From an uncultured Clostridia bacterium (GTDB lineage Bacteria > Bacillota > Clostridia > Christensenellales > Aristaeellaceae): a stretch of 7,656 nucleotides of DNA. The translations under genes and the position numbers were made by a program. Each line of letters starts with the position of its first letter. Positions within the stretch are counted from its first letter, which is position 1. Location of the stretch: NCBI GenBank assembly GCA_944363005.1, contig CALVTV010000131.1, positions 1 to 7,656 on the forward strand. The letters run 5' to 3'. Below, one piece after another: positions 1 to 5,818 of the stretch. Under the pieces are notes generated by a model. That model was not told where the DNA came from. It saw only the letters and a program-made list of their open reading frames with translations, and searched no databases.

Positions 1-305
1 TCGGCACGTTTACCTCACCGGGCGACTACGGCAACCGGCGCGGTCAGCTCAACCCATCCTGGTGGGACAACAACAACACGCAGTATGGCATGATCCATCG
101 CGTCTTAATCACCGAAGAAGGAACGCAGCTGGACGACGAGCTTTTCCCCAACTTCACCATTTCAAGCCTGCATCTGAGCGAGCTCGACTACATCAGCCTG
201 ACAATTGGAGTGGAAAAGGACGCCCGATACGTCGGGGGACTCAGCCTCTTCGGCGAAAAATTCGGCGATCACCCTCAGCCGATCGTCATGCGGGCGATCT
301 TTTAA
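1..305 (+). CDS. C-terminal fragment of a possible ArsR-like regulator (5' end outside window)
   Basis: An open frame enters from the left edge (first full codon at base 3) and stops at TAA 303-305, giving about 100 residues. The methionine at base 90 is probably internal, because the frame upstream of it is open and protein-like, with an FTSPGDYGNRRGQLNPSWW stretch followed by NTQYGMIHR. The fragment ends GGLSLFGEKFGDHPQPIVMR. From memory, this pattern (SPGD..NRRG..NP.WW, then GGL.LFG..FG) resembles the C-terminal half of roughly 300-residue Bacillota proteins annotated as ArsR-type or winged-helix regulators, where it looks like a beta-rich ligand-binding domain. The DNA-binding half would lie outside the window, so the regulator label is an inference. 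It could instead be a stand-alone jelly-roll protein. The gene converges on the permease downstream and need not regulate it. Confidence 0.5.
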   Translation, partial: GTFTSPGDYGNRRGQLNPSWWDNNNTQYGMIHRVLITEEGTQLDDELFPNFTISSLHLSELDYISLTIGVEKDARYVGGLSLFGEKFGDHPQPIVMRAIF

Positions 306-331
306 TCCCCGAATGCATTTCATAACACAAA

Positions 332-374
332 AAACGCGGCTCTCCTTGCACACCGGCGAAGGAGAGCCGCGTTT
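332..374. terminator. Bidirectional hairpin terminator between convergent genes
   Basis: A perfect 14-bp inverted repeat has arms AAACGCGGCTCTCC (332-345) and GGAGAGCCGCGTTT (361-374). Two further T-A pairs extend it (346-347 with 359-360), leaving an 11-nt loop. Six A residues at 329-334 become a T-run on the minus strand directly after the stem, which suits termination of the permease gene ending at 392. On the plus strand the stem is followed by a weaker T-rich stretch, and it lies 26 bp after the stop of the regulator-like gene. It therefore probably serves both genes, most strongly on the minus strand. Confidence 0.85.
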
Positions 375-391
375 CATTTGTTGTCTTCTGT

Positions 392-1678
392 TTACAGCAC
401 AGCCAGACACCCCAGCGCCGTCAGCACCGCCGGAATGGAGATCATTTCGCCGTACTTGACGAACGTCAGGAAGGAGAACTTCACCGAGTGCTCCTTGACG
501 ATGCTCAGCCACATGATGCCCGCCAGAGCGCCCACCGGCGTGAGCATTGCGCCCAGGTTGCTGCCCAAAATGACCGCATACACCGCCGCCGCGCTGGCAT
601 GCGAGCTGCTGAGCATGGAGGTAAACAGCACGCTCATGGGGATGTTGTTGATCACGTTGCTCGCCGTAAACGACGCCAGACCATAGGCGAACGGATTGTC
701 CGGCAGGCTGCGCGCCAGGTTCTCGGTGATGCCTGCGCGGTTGAGCGAGAGGATCAGCAGGAACATGGACAGCAGGAACGGCGCCAGCGTCCAGGGCAGC
801 TTCTTCATCGTGCGCGCCAGGATCGCTTTATCGCCCCCGCGCACCGTCAGATAAGCCGCCGCGATGGCCATGCAGGCCACCGCGAAGACGAACGCGACAA
901 TCCACATTTCAAAGCCCACATACGAAGCCGCCGCCATCGCCACAATGCTCATTCCCAGGAACACGAGCCCAATCCCGGAGAGCGAACGGCTCCAGGGCGT
1001 CTGTTCTACAGGAAGCACCTCGATAGGCTTCACCAGACTGCGGCGGAACACCAGAAAGAGCACCGCCAGGGATGCCGTTCCCGCAATCAGCGTCACGGGC
1101 ACCATGTGCCGGGCATAATCAAAGAAGTCAATGCCGAACGCCGTGGAGATGTAGATATTGGTCGGATTGCCGAAAATGAAGAACATGCTCCATGTGTTCG
1201 CCGCCACGAATTCTCCGAAGATGTACGGAATGGGATTGATGCCGCTTCGCTTGGAGAAGTACAGGATGAAGGGCGTAAAGGTGAGAATGATGATGTCATT
1301 GGACGTGAACACCGTCAGCACGGACACCACCGCAAAGAGAATGAAGAAGCACTTCATCTGGCTGGTTCCCGCCAACTCCACCACGCCCGACGCCAGGTGG
1401 TTGTAGAATCCCGCCTCATCCAGGAATACGGAAATTGCCGTCATCGAGAAGAACAGCACGAGGATTTTGAGCGGATTGACGGCCGTATTCGAGAAAAACG
1501 AAGCGCGAATATCCTCAGGGGAAACAAAACCCGCCAACACGGACACCAGTGCGCCCGCCAGCGCCACCACCCAATACAAAGACACCCTGCGCTTGCCCAA
1601 CGGCAGCGATGCGTTGGTCACAATGCTGGCGATCACGCCCGCGGCCGTGAGGAAAAAAAGAATCAATTGCGGAAGCAT
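392..1678 (-). CDS. ArsB/NhaD-type (IT superfamily) membrane permease
   Basis: A 428-residue, strongly hydrophobic polytopic protein with roughly 10-12 membrane segments, the usual size for the ArsB/NhaD group. The two-repeat signature of ion-transporter superfamily permeases is visible. In the first half TSNDIIILTFTPF (125-137) is followed by GNPTNIYIS (170-178). In the second half ASNVINNIP (339-347) is followed by GSNLGAMLTPVGALAG (372-387). A short charged linker near 211-233 separates the halves. The LGSNLGA..TPVGALA..MWL motif and the FVKYG near the C-terminus resemble arsenite permease ArsB more than citrate or dicarboxylate carriers. The substrate cannot be read from sequence: arsenite/antimonite extrusion, Na+/H+ exchange or an organic anion are all possible. 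No arsR, arsA, arsC or arsD gene is next to it, so an arsenic role is not supported by context. The ATG at 1678 has an AAAGGG ribosome binding site about 8 nt upstream, a promoter at 1712-1740 and a terminator after the stop, so it looks monocistronic. Confidence 0.88.
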   Translation of the reverse strand: MLPQLILFFLTAAGVIASIVTNASLPLGKRRVSLYWVVALAGALVSVLAGFVSPEDIRASFFSNTAVNPLKILVLFFSMTAISVFLDEAGFYNHLASGVVELAGTSQMKCFFILFAVVSVLTVFTSNDIIILTFTPFILYFSKRSGINPIPYIFGEFVAANTWSMFFIFGNPTNIYISTAFGIDFFDYARHMVPVTLIAGTASLAVLFLVFRRSLVKPIEVLPVEQTPWSRSLSGIGLVFLGMSIVAMAAASYVGFEMWIVAFVFAVACMAIAAAYLTVRGGDKAILARTMKKLPWTLAPFLLSMFLLILSLNRAGITENLARSLPDNPFAYGLASFTASNVINNIPMSVLFTSMLSSSHASAAAVYAVILGSNLGAMLTPVGALAGIMWLSIVKEHSVKFSFLTFVKYGEMISIPAVLTALGCLAVL

Positions 1679-1711
1679 AGGCTAGCCCTTTCTGCTCAAA
1701 ATTTCCTGTAG

Positions 1712-1740
1712 ATTATAGCGCCGCTAGGAAACATTTTCAA
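1712..1740 (-). promoter_or_regulatory. SigA-type promoter of the permease gene
   Basis: Read on the minus strand, TTGAAA (1740-1735) is followed after exactly 17 nt by the perfect consensus TATAAT (1717-1712). Transcription would start near 1704-1706, leaving a leader of under 30 nt. The leader carries the AAAGGG ribosome binding site at about 1687-1692 and no room for a riboswitch. Any control of this gene is therefore more likely at initiation than by leader-RNA folding. Confidence 0.8.
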
Positions 1741-1743
1741 TAG

Positions 1744-1755
1744 GGCAAATATGCC
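1744..1755. promoter_or_regulatory. Small inverted repeat beside the permease -35 box
   Basis: GGCA-AATA-TGCC is a 4-bp inverted repeat with a 4-bp AT centre, 3 bp upstream of the -35 hexamer on the permease side. Its position suits an activator or repressor half-site pair, but four-base arms occur often by chance. No second copy was noticed in the window. Confidence 0.2.
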
Positions 1756-2041
1756 ATTTTTCGAGACAAATCCTGCGCAAATTCCACGCGAAATGCATTA
1801 AGATGTCTTTACGCTGCTTTCTGTTCGCCCTCCGGGAAAATGATCTTGTTGATAGAAAAAGCAGATCGCAGAATCAAGTCAAACTGTAAATTGCAATGAC
1901 TCATCGAAATTCTCTGAACGCGAACAGTGAAGATCCTCCCCTTTTTCCTTGAGTTCAACAGCCTATCGGTAGTGCCCATCCGTTCCGGATGTTATATCTG
2001 CTTGTCACTCTTTCACACGCGAATGCGTAAAATCTTTGTAA
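1756..2041. other. AT-rich intergenic region between divergent genes; no gene seen
   Basis: This non-coding stretch separates the divergent permease and nucleotidase promoters and has a clearly lower GC content than the genes around it. I see no convincing small gene, tRNA or known riboswitch. Two weak structures are present. CATCCG-TTC-CGGATG (1977-1991) is a perfect 6-bp inverted repeat with a 3-nt centre, about 65 bp upstream of the nucleotidase -35 box. CTGCTTT (1814-1820) with AAAGCAG (1858-1864) forms a 7-bp repeat with a 37-nt gap. Either could be a protein-binding site or part of a small RNA, but neither has a T-run or promoter that would support an RNA gene. Confidence 0.4.
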
Positions 2042-2060
2042 GCAAAGGCAAACGCCTTGC
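2042..2060. promoter_or_regulatory. Candidate operator: inverted repeat over the nucleotidase -35 box
   Basis: AAGGC (2045-2049) and GCCTT (2054-2058) form a perfect 5-bp inverted repeat around AAAC. Skipping one base on the left side, GC (2042-2043) also matches GC (2059-2060). The right arm overlaps the first bases of the proposed -35 hexamer (2057-2062), where a bound repressor would block RNA polymerase. This is a positional argument only; I do not recognise the motif as a known PurR, PhoP or other site. Confidence 0.3.
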
Positions 2061-2084
2061 TTTTGAATGCATCTATGTTATAAT
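2057..2084 (+). promoter_or_regulatory. SigA-type promoter of the 5'-nucleotidase gene
   Basis: TTGCTT (2057-2062) is followed after 16 nt by a perfect TATAAT (2079-2084). Transcription would start near 2091, giving a leader of about 36 nt that ends in the strong AAAAGGAGAG ribosome binding site (2111-2120). The -10 box is excellent and the -35 box moderate, as expected for a promoter that may be assisted or repressed by another factor. Confidence 0.7.
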
Positions 2085-2126
2085 GAATTTGGATGACCGA
2101 TTTCGATCAGAAAAGGAGAGATACCC

Positions 2127-3797
2127 ATGAAGAAATTCCTCGGTCTGTTCCTCGTGTTGGCCATGCTGCTTGGTTCCATGGCCGTTGCGCAGGAGAATGC
2201 TGCACAGCTCTCGCAGGATGTCGTGGTACTCTTTACCAGTGACGTTCACTGCGGCATCGATCAGGGCTTCGGCTATGCCGGCCTCGCCGCCGTGCGCGAC
2301 AGCCTGGAGGCCGCCGGCAATCACGTATTGCTGGTGGACAACGGCGATGCCATTCAGGGCGAGCCCGTCGGCACCATGACCAACGGCCAGGCGCTCATTC
2401 AGCTGATGAACGCCGTGGGCTATGACATCGCCATTCCGGGTAACCACGAGTTCGACTACGGCATGGAGCGCTTCCTGGAGCTGACGGAAATGGCGAACTT
2501 CCCCTACATCAGCGCCAACTTCAACAAAGAAGGCGAGCTGGTCTTTGCACCCTACGTGGTCAAGGAATTCGACGGTGTGCAGATCGCCTTTGTGGGCGTG
2601 ACCACGCCCAAGACGCTCACCTCTTCGACCCCGAAGTATTTCCAGGACGAAGACGGTCAGTTCATCTACGGCTTTATGCAGGATGAAACGGGCGAAAAGC
2701 TCTACGAAGCCGTTCAGACTGCCGTGGATGACGCGCGCGCGGAAGGCGCGGATTACGTGATCGTGCTCGGCCATATGGGCAACGAGGCGGAAGCCCAACC
2801 CTGGACGTATGCGGATGTCATTGCCAATACCACGGGCATTGACGCCTTCCTGGACGGCCACAGCCACGACACCGATCAGGTGACCATGACCAACAAGGAC
2901 GGAGAAGACGTGCTTCGCTCTGCTTGCGGTACCAAGCTCGCGGGCATCGGCTATCTGCGCATCGCAGTGGATGGAACGCTCTCCGCGGGATTGTACACCT
3001 GGAATAACGACGTGTCCGTTCCGGCTCTGCTGGGCATTGAAAACGATGTGAGCGCCGCCGTCAAGGAGGCCACCGCCGAGCTCGACGAAAAGCTGGGCGA
3101 AGTCGTCGCCAAGACGAATGTGGAGCTCACCATCAACGACCCAACCGCCGTCATGGACGACGGCACGCCCGTGCGCATCATTCGCAACGCCGAGACCAAT
3201 CTGGGCGACCTGTGCGCCGACGCGTATCGCGACCAGTCCGGCGCCGATATCGCCTTTGTCAACGGCGGCGGCATTCGCGTATCCATCCCCGAAGGCGACA
3301 TCACCCTCAACGACATCCTCAAGGTGCATCCGTTCGGCAACGCCATGTGCGTGGTGGAGGCGACCGGCCAGCAAATTCTGGATGCGCTCGAGTGGGGCGC
3401 CCGGTCCGTACCGGGGGAAAACGGCGGCTTCCTGCAAGTCTCCGGCCTGACGTACGAAATTCATACGTACATTGAGTCCTCTGCCAAGGCGGACGAGAAC
3501 ACGATGTTCGCGGGCGTCGAAGGCGAATACCGCGTCAAAAATGTAATGGTGGGCGGCGAACCGCTCGACCTGGAAAAGACGTACACCCTGGCTTCCCATA
3601 ACTACATGCTCAAGAATGGCGGCGACGGCTTCAATATGTTCATCGGCTGCCCCATCCTTCAGGATGAAGTCATGCTGGACAATCAGGTACTCATCAACTA
3701 CATCACCGGCACATTGGGCGGTGTTGTTGGCGAGCCCTATGACGCGCCTTACGGCGAAGGCCGCATCGTAGCCGTGGCAGAAAAGCCTGCTGAATAA
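2127..3797 (+). CDS. Secreted 5'-nucleotidase / UDP-sugar hydrolase
   Basis: A 556-residue protein that hydrolyses nucleoside 5'-phosphates, and possibly UDP-sugars, outside the membrane for nucleoside and phosphate recovery. The N-terminus MKKFLGLFLVLAMLLGSMAVA is a Sec signal with likely cleavage after Ala21; there is no lipobox cysteine. The N-terminal metallophosphatase domain carries every expected two-metal motif: SDVH (Asp39, His41), DNGD (Asp74), GNHEFD (Asn106 plus the His107/Asp110 catalytic pair), GHMG (His216) and DGHSH (His245, His247). The C-terminal nucleotide-binding domain shows NLGDL (358-362), NGGGIR (379-384) and GGDGF (498-502). Length and domain order match the UshA/CD73 family. 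The ATG is fixed by the AGGAGAG site 6 nt upstream. There is no LPXTG signal, C-terminal membrane segment or S-layer domain, so the enzyme is probably released or loosely held. UshA-like, CpdB-like and pure 5'-nucleotidase activities cannot be told apart with certainty, although the motifs fit the first and last best. It appears monocistronic. Confidence 0.95.
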   Translation: MKKFLGLFLVLAMLLGSMAVAQENAAQLSQDVVVLFTSDVHCGIDQGFGYAGLAAVRDSLEAAGNHVLLVDNGDAIQGEPVGTMTNGQALIQLMNAVGYDIAIPGNHEFDYGMERFLELTEMANFPYISANFNKEGELVFAPYVVKEFDGVQIAFVGVTTPKTLTSSTPKYFQDEDGQFIYGFMQDETGEKLYEAVQTAVDDARAEGADYVIVLGHMGNEAEAQPWTYADVIANTTGIDAFLDGHSHDTDQVTMTNKDGEDVLRSACGTKLAGIGYLRIAVDGTLSAGLYTWNNDVSVPALLGIENDVSAAVKEATAELDEKLGEVVAKTNVELTINDPTAVMDDGTPVRIIRNAETNLGDLCADAYRDQSGADIAFVNGGGIRVSIPEGDITLNDILKVHPFGNAMCVVEATGQQILDALEWGARSVPGENGGFLQVSGLTYEIHTYIESSAKADENTMFAGVEGEYRVKNVMVGGEPLDLEKTYTLASHNYMLKNGGDGFNMFIGCPILQDEVMLDNQVLINYITGTLGGVVGEPYDAPYGEGRIVAVAEKPAE

Positions 3798-3805
3798 CCA
3801 AAACA

Positions 3806-3838
3806 GCCCTTTCCCGCATGGGAAAGGGCCTTTCTTTT
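3806..3838 (+). terminator. Intrinsic terminator of the 5'-nucleotidase gene
   Basis: GCCCTTTCCC (3806-3815) and GGGAAAGGGC (3820-3829) form a perfect 10-bp stem with a GCAT tetraloop. It is followed by TTTCTTTT (3831-3838) and begins 8 bp after the stop codon. This is a textbook Rho-independent terminator on the plus strand. Confidence 0.92.
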
Positions 3839-3842
3839 ACCC

Positions 3843-3872
3843 AAAAGCCCTCGCTGACAAGCGAGGGCTTTT
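3843..3872. terminator. Second, bidirectional hairpin terminator
   Basis: AAAAGCCCTCGC (3843-3854) and GCGAGGGCTTTT (3861-3872) form a perfect 12-bp stem with a 6-nt loop (TGACAA). The A and T ends give a short U tract in either direction. It lies 41 bp after the stop of the minus-strand operon and only 4 bp from the first terminator. It most likely ends the operon transcript and backs up the nucleotidase terminator. Confidence 0.85.
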
Positions 3873-3913
3873 CATTCATTGGCTTTCAACCGCGCCTAGC
3901 GGAGAAGATTCGT

Positions 3914-4684
3914 TCACAGGTCGCAGCCGTAGACCTCCAGCTGGCGCAACGCCGGAAATGCCGATGGCATGTCGCACTTAATCAGCCGGTGCAAGCGCAA
4001 AGAGCGCACCCGATGCTTCCCCAGTGCGATGCGTTGCGGCCCGTCCACGCCCTCAAGCGGGAATGTCTTTTCGTATCCATCGCTGAGCGTGACCGTTCCC
4101 TCAATCCAGTACGCATCGTGCGGAAAATCCGCGCGAAGGTACAGCACAAGCGTGTCAATCTCCACCTCGCGCCCGAAATCAAGCGTCAATTCCGCATCCG
4201 TGCGCGTGCCGATGCCCCAGCTGCCGAACGGCCACTGTCCATGACCGCACGCGATATGCTGACCATCGATCACGTTTCGCGCTGCAAACACGCTTTCATC
4301 GCGGGTTTCCACATTGGCCGTAGCATGCGGGTAGGCGTCCACCTCACCGCGCTGATCGGCCGGATTGCGCGCCAGATTGCGGTATTCGCGCGCATCATCC
4401 GGCACCACGGAAATCAGGTGCACCGAGCCCGCAAACGCTTGCGGCGGATAGACCGCCAAGTTGTCCCCCGCAAGCGGCACGCGATAGATCATGCTCCGCT
4501 GCGGCAGATACACGCAGGCCGGAGCAACAGCTTGATCCACCTGCACGCGCACCCGCTCCTGATCGGCCGTCAGGACAATCTGATCCCCCGGCTCATAGGT
4601 TCCCTCAAAGAGCAGCGACGCCTCCTGCGTCCCTTCGGCCCGGGCAAGCGTCTGACCGTTGCGCACAATCGATATCGTATACAT
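3914..4684 (-). CDS. Cytosolic protein with a discoidin-like C-terminal domain, last gene of uronide operon
   Basis: A 256-residue protein with no signal peptide or membrane segment. Residues 1-100 are beta-rich and not recognised. Residues 101-256 have the look of a galactose-binding-like (discoidin or F5/8 type C) sandwich: YRNLARNP (101-108) at the entry, SVFAARNVIDG (131-141), HGQWPFGSWG (148-157), then AELTLDFG (164-171) with IDTLVLYLR (176-184), and a closing RQLEVYG (247-253). This matches the usual order 'N-A ... A..AVDG ... W ... L.IDLG....I..I.LY ... EVEVYG' of such domains. These domains normally bind sugars on secreted enzymes, so a small, stand-alone, apparently cytosolic copy is odd. 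The gene starts 6 bp after the GH88 stop, with GAGGG overlapping that stop and only 3-4 nt from the ATG, so translation is probably coupled. A role as partner or helper of the GH88 or DUF2264 protein, or as an uncharacterised enzyme, is inferred. Confidence 0.75.
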   Translation of the reverse strand: MYTISIVRNGQTLARAEGTQEASLLFEGTYEPGDQIVLTADQERVRVQVDQAVAPACVYLPQRSMIYRVPLAGDNLAVYPPQAFAGSVHLISVVPDDAREYRNLARNPADQRGEVDAYPHATANVETRDESVFAARNVIDGQHIACGHGQWPFGSWGIGTRTDAELTLDFGREVEIDTLVLYLRADFPHDAYWIEGTVTLSDGYEKTFPLEGVDGPQRIALGKHRVRSLRLHRLIKCDMPSAFPALRQLEVYGCDL

Positions 4685-4690
4685 AGGCCC

Positions 4691-5818
4691 TCACGCTCTG
4701 GCCATCCACAGCCGCGCATCCGTACCGCGCAGCTTGCAGAGGGCTTCCACGAAGAAATAATCGCCATAGAGGATGTTGACATGGCGGCCCGCGCCGTCAT
4801 TGTGATACGAAGCCGTGCACTTTTGAAGGATGCCCAGGCTCCCCTCGCTCCAATCGGCGCACAGGTCATTGAGCGCACGCAGCAGGCGCATGGCCGCCTC
4901 GCGGTACGTCTCCCCTTCCTGCCCTCCAACGAGGTTGGCCAGTTCAAGGAGTCCGCAAGCCGCGCAGGCACCCGCAATGTTGTCGATCCGCTCTTCATCC
5001 TTGGGCTGACAGAAATCGCAGTCCGTCAGGCCATCCTCCCGAATGTTGGCCATGAAGTACTTTGCGCAACGGCGCGCCGTATCGAGATAGCGGGCTTCGC
5101 CCGTGTTGATCGCGCTGAGCGTAAAGCCGTATAGCGCCCATGCCTGACCGCGGCTCCAGCTGGAACCGGGGGCATATCCCTGCCCGCCGGGGCGCTCAAG
5201 CGGCTTGCCGGTCTTGGAACCGAAGATGACGATATGACAGCGGCTTCCGTCCCCGCGCAGGAATGCCCGCATGGTCGCGTCCGCGTGAATCTTGGCAATG
5301 GCCTCGAAACGCGGGTCCTTCGTCTGTTCGGATGCCCAGTGCAGCAGGCACAGGTTCATCATGCAATCGATGATCGCATAACCGGTGCGGTCCTCCCCCG
5401 GCCATGCGCGAATAAAGCCAACCGGGTTAAAGCGCCCTGCCAGCAGCGTTGCGGCATGCAGCGTATCCGTGCGCGCCTGCGCATCGCCCGTCAACCGGTA
5501 ATGCGCGCCGGTCGAGAGCAAGTACATGAACCCCACATCGTGATTGAGCAAATCAAACGTGCGAAACTCGCGCGTCAGCAGCTCTTCGACGCGACGCGCC
5601 TCCTCCCGGAAGCCTTCTTCGCCCGTCGCCGCATAAAGTTGCCACATCATCCCCGGCCAGAATCCGCCTGTCCACCAGCTGTTCCCGTCAAAGGGGGCGC
5701 CCACATAGTGGCCGCCGTCCGCCATGTACGGAATGATGCCCTGCTCTGCCGCTTTACGGGCGCCGCGCGCAAACTTTTCGCACGCACGCGCAAACGCTTC
5801 ATCAATCCACTTTTCCAT
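4691..5818 (-). CDS. GH88 unsaturated glucuronyl hydrolase
   Basis: A 375-residue (alpha/alpha)6-barrel enzyme predicted to release 4-deoxy-5-keto uronic acid from the non-reducing end of unsaturated oligosaccharides produced by polysaccharide lyases. In this family the reaction proceeds by hydration of the uronide double bond. Visible family features are NHDVGF (92-97, with Asp94), IDCMMNLCLLHWA (150-162, with Asp151), GQGYAPGSSWSRGQAWALYGF (212-232) and a closing YGDYFFVEAL (351-360). Asp94 and Asp151 fall where the Bacillus enzyme has its two key aspartates (Asp88 and Asp149), and the length matches the roughly 377-residue Bacillus protein. There is no signal peptide, so it acts in the cytoplasm on imported sugars. 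The start at 5818 is supported by ACGGAGGT with 9 nt spacing and lies 17 bp inside the preceding DUF2264 gene. GH105 (unsaturated rhamnogalacturonyl hydrolase) is the main alternative, but the motifs fit GH88 better. Substrate choice (glycosaminoglycan, plant or microbial polysaccharide) cannot be decided here. Confidence 0.9.
   Translation of the reverse strand: MEKWIDEAFARACEKFARGARKAAEQGIIPYMADGGHYVGAPFDGNSWWTGGFWPGMMWQLYAATGEEGFREEARRVEELLTREFRTFDLLNHDVGFMYLLSTGAHYRLTGDAQARTDTLHAATLLAGRFNPVGFIRAWPGEDRTGYAIIDCMMNLCLLHWASEQTKDPRFEAIAKIHADATMRAFLRGDGSRCHIVIFGSKTGKPLERPGGQGYAPGSSWSRGQAWALYGFTLSAINTGEARYLDTARRCAKYFMANIREDGLTDCDFCQPKDEERIDNIAGACAACGLLELANLVGGQEGETYREAAMRLLRALNDLCADWSEGSLGILQKCTASYHNDGAGRHVNILYGDYFFVEALCKLRGTDARLWMARA

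Noticed and set aside
488..1711. 407-codon plus-strand open frame opposite the permease
   Set aside because: It is extremely rich in Arg, His and Gln, runs antisense to a clear polytopic membrane protein, and ends across that gene's promoter.
1814..1864. Possible small RNA or riboswitch in the intergenic region
   Set aside because: Only a 7-bp repeat with a 37-nt gap was seen. There is no T-run, known riboswitch core or well-placed promoter, and the flanking promoters leave leaders of under 40 nt.
1927..2130. 67-codon frame before the nucleotidase, ending in an ATGA overlap with its start
   Set aside because: The ATGA overlap looked like translational coupling, but the frame begins with GTG without a ribosome binding site and contains the -35 and -10 boxes of the nucleotidase promoter. 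Its peptide resembles nothing known.
2073..3599. 508-codon minus-strand open frame opposite the nucleotidase
   Set aside because: The reverse strand carries the full set of catalytic motifs in order. The antisense product has no recognisable domain and its frame runs through the nucleotidase promoter.
3843..3872. Palindrome considered as an operator or attachment site
   Set aside because: The A and T flanks, the GC-rich perfect stem, the small loop and the position just after convergent stop codons fit a terminator much better. No integrase or mobile element is nearby.
3818..5134. 438-codon plus-strand open frame opposite the GH88 and discoidin-like genes
   Set aside because: It starts inside the nucleotidase terminator, has no ribosome binding site, runs antisense across two real genes and has low-complexity Arg/His-rich composition.
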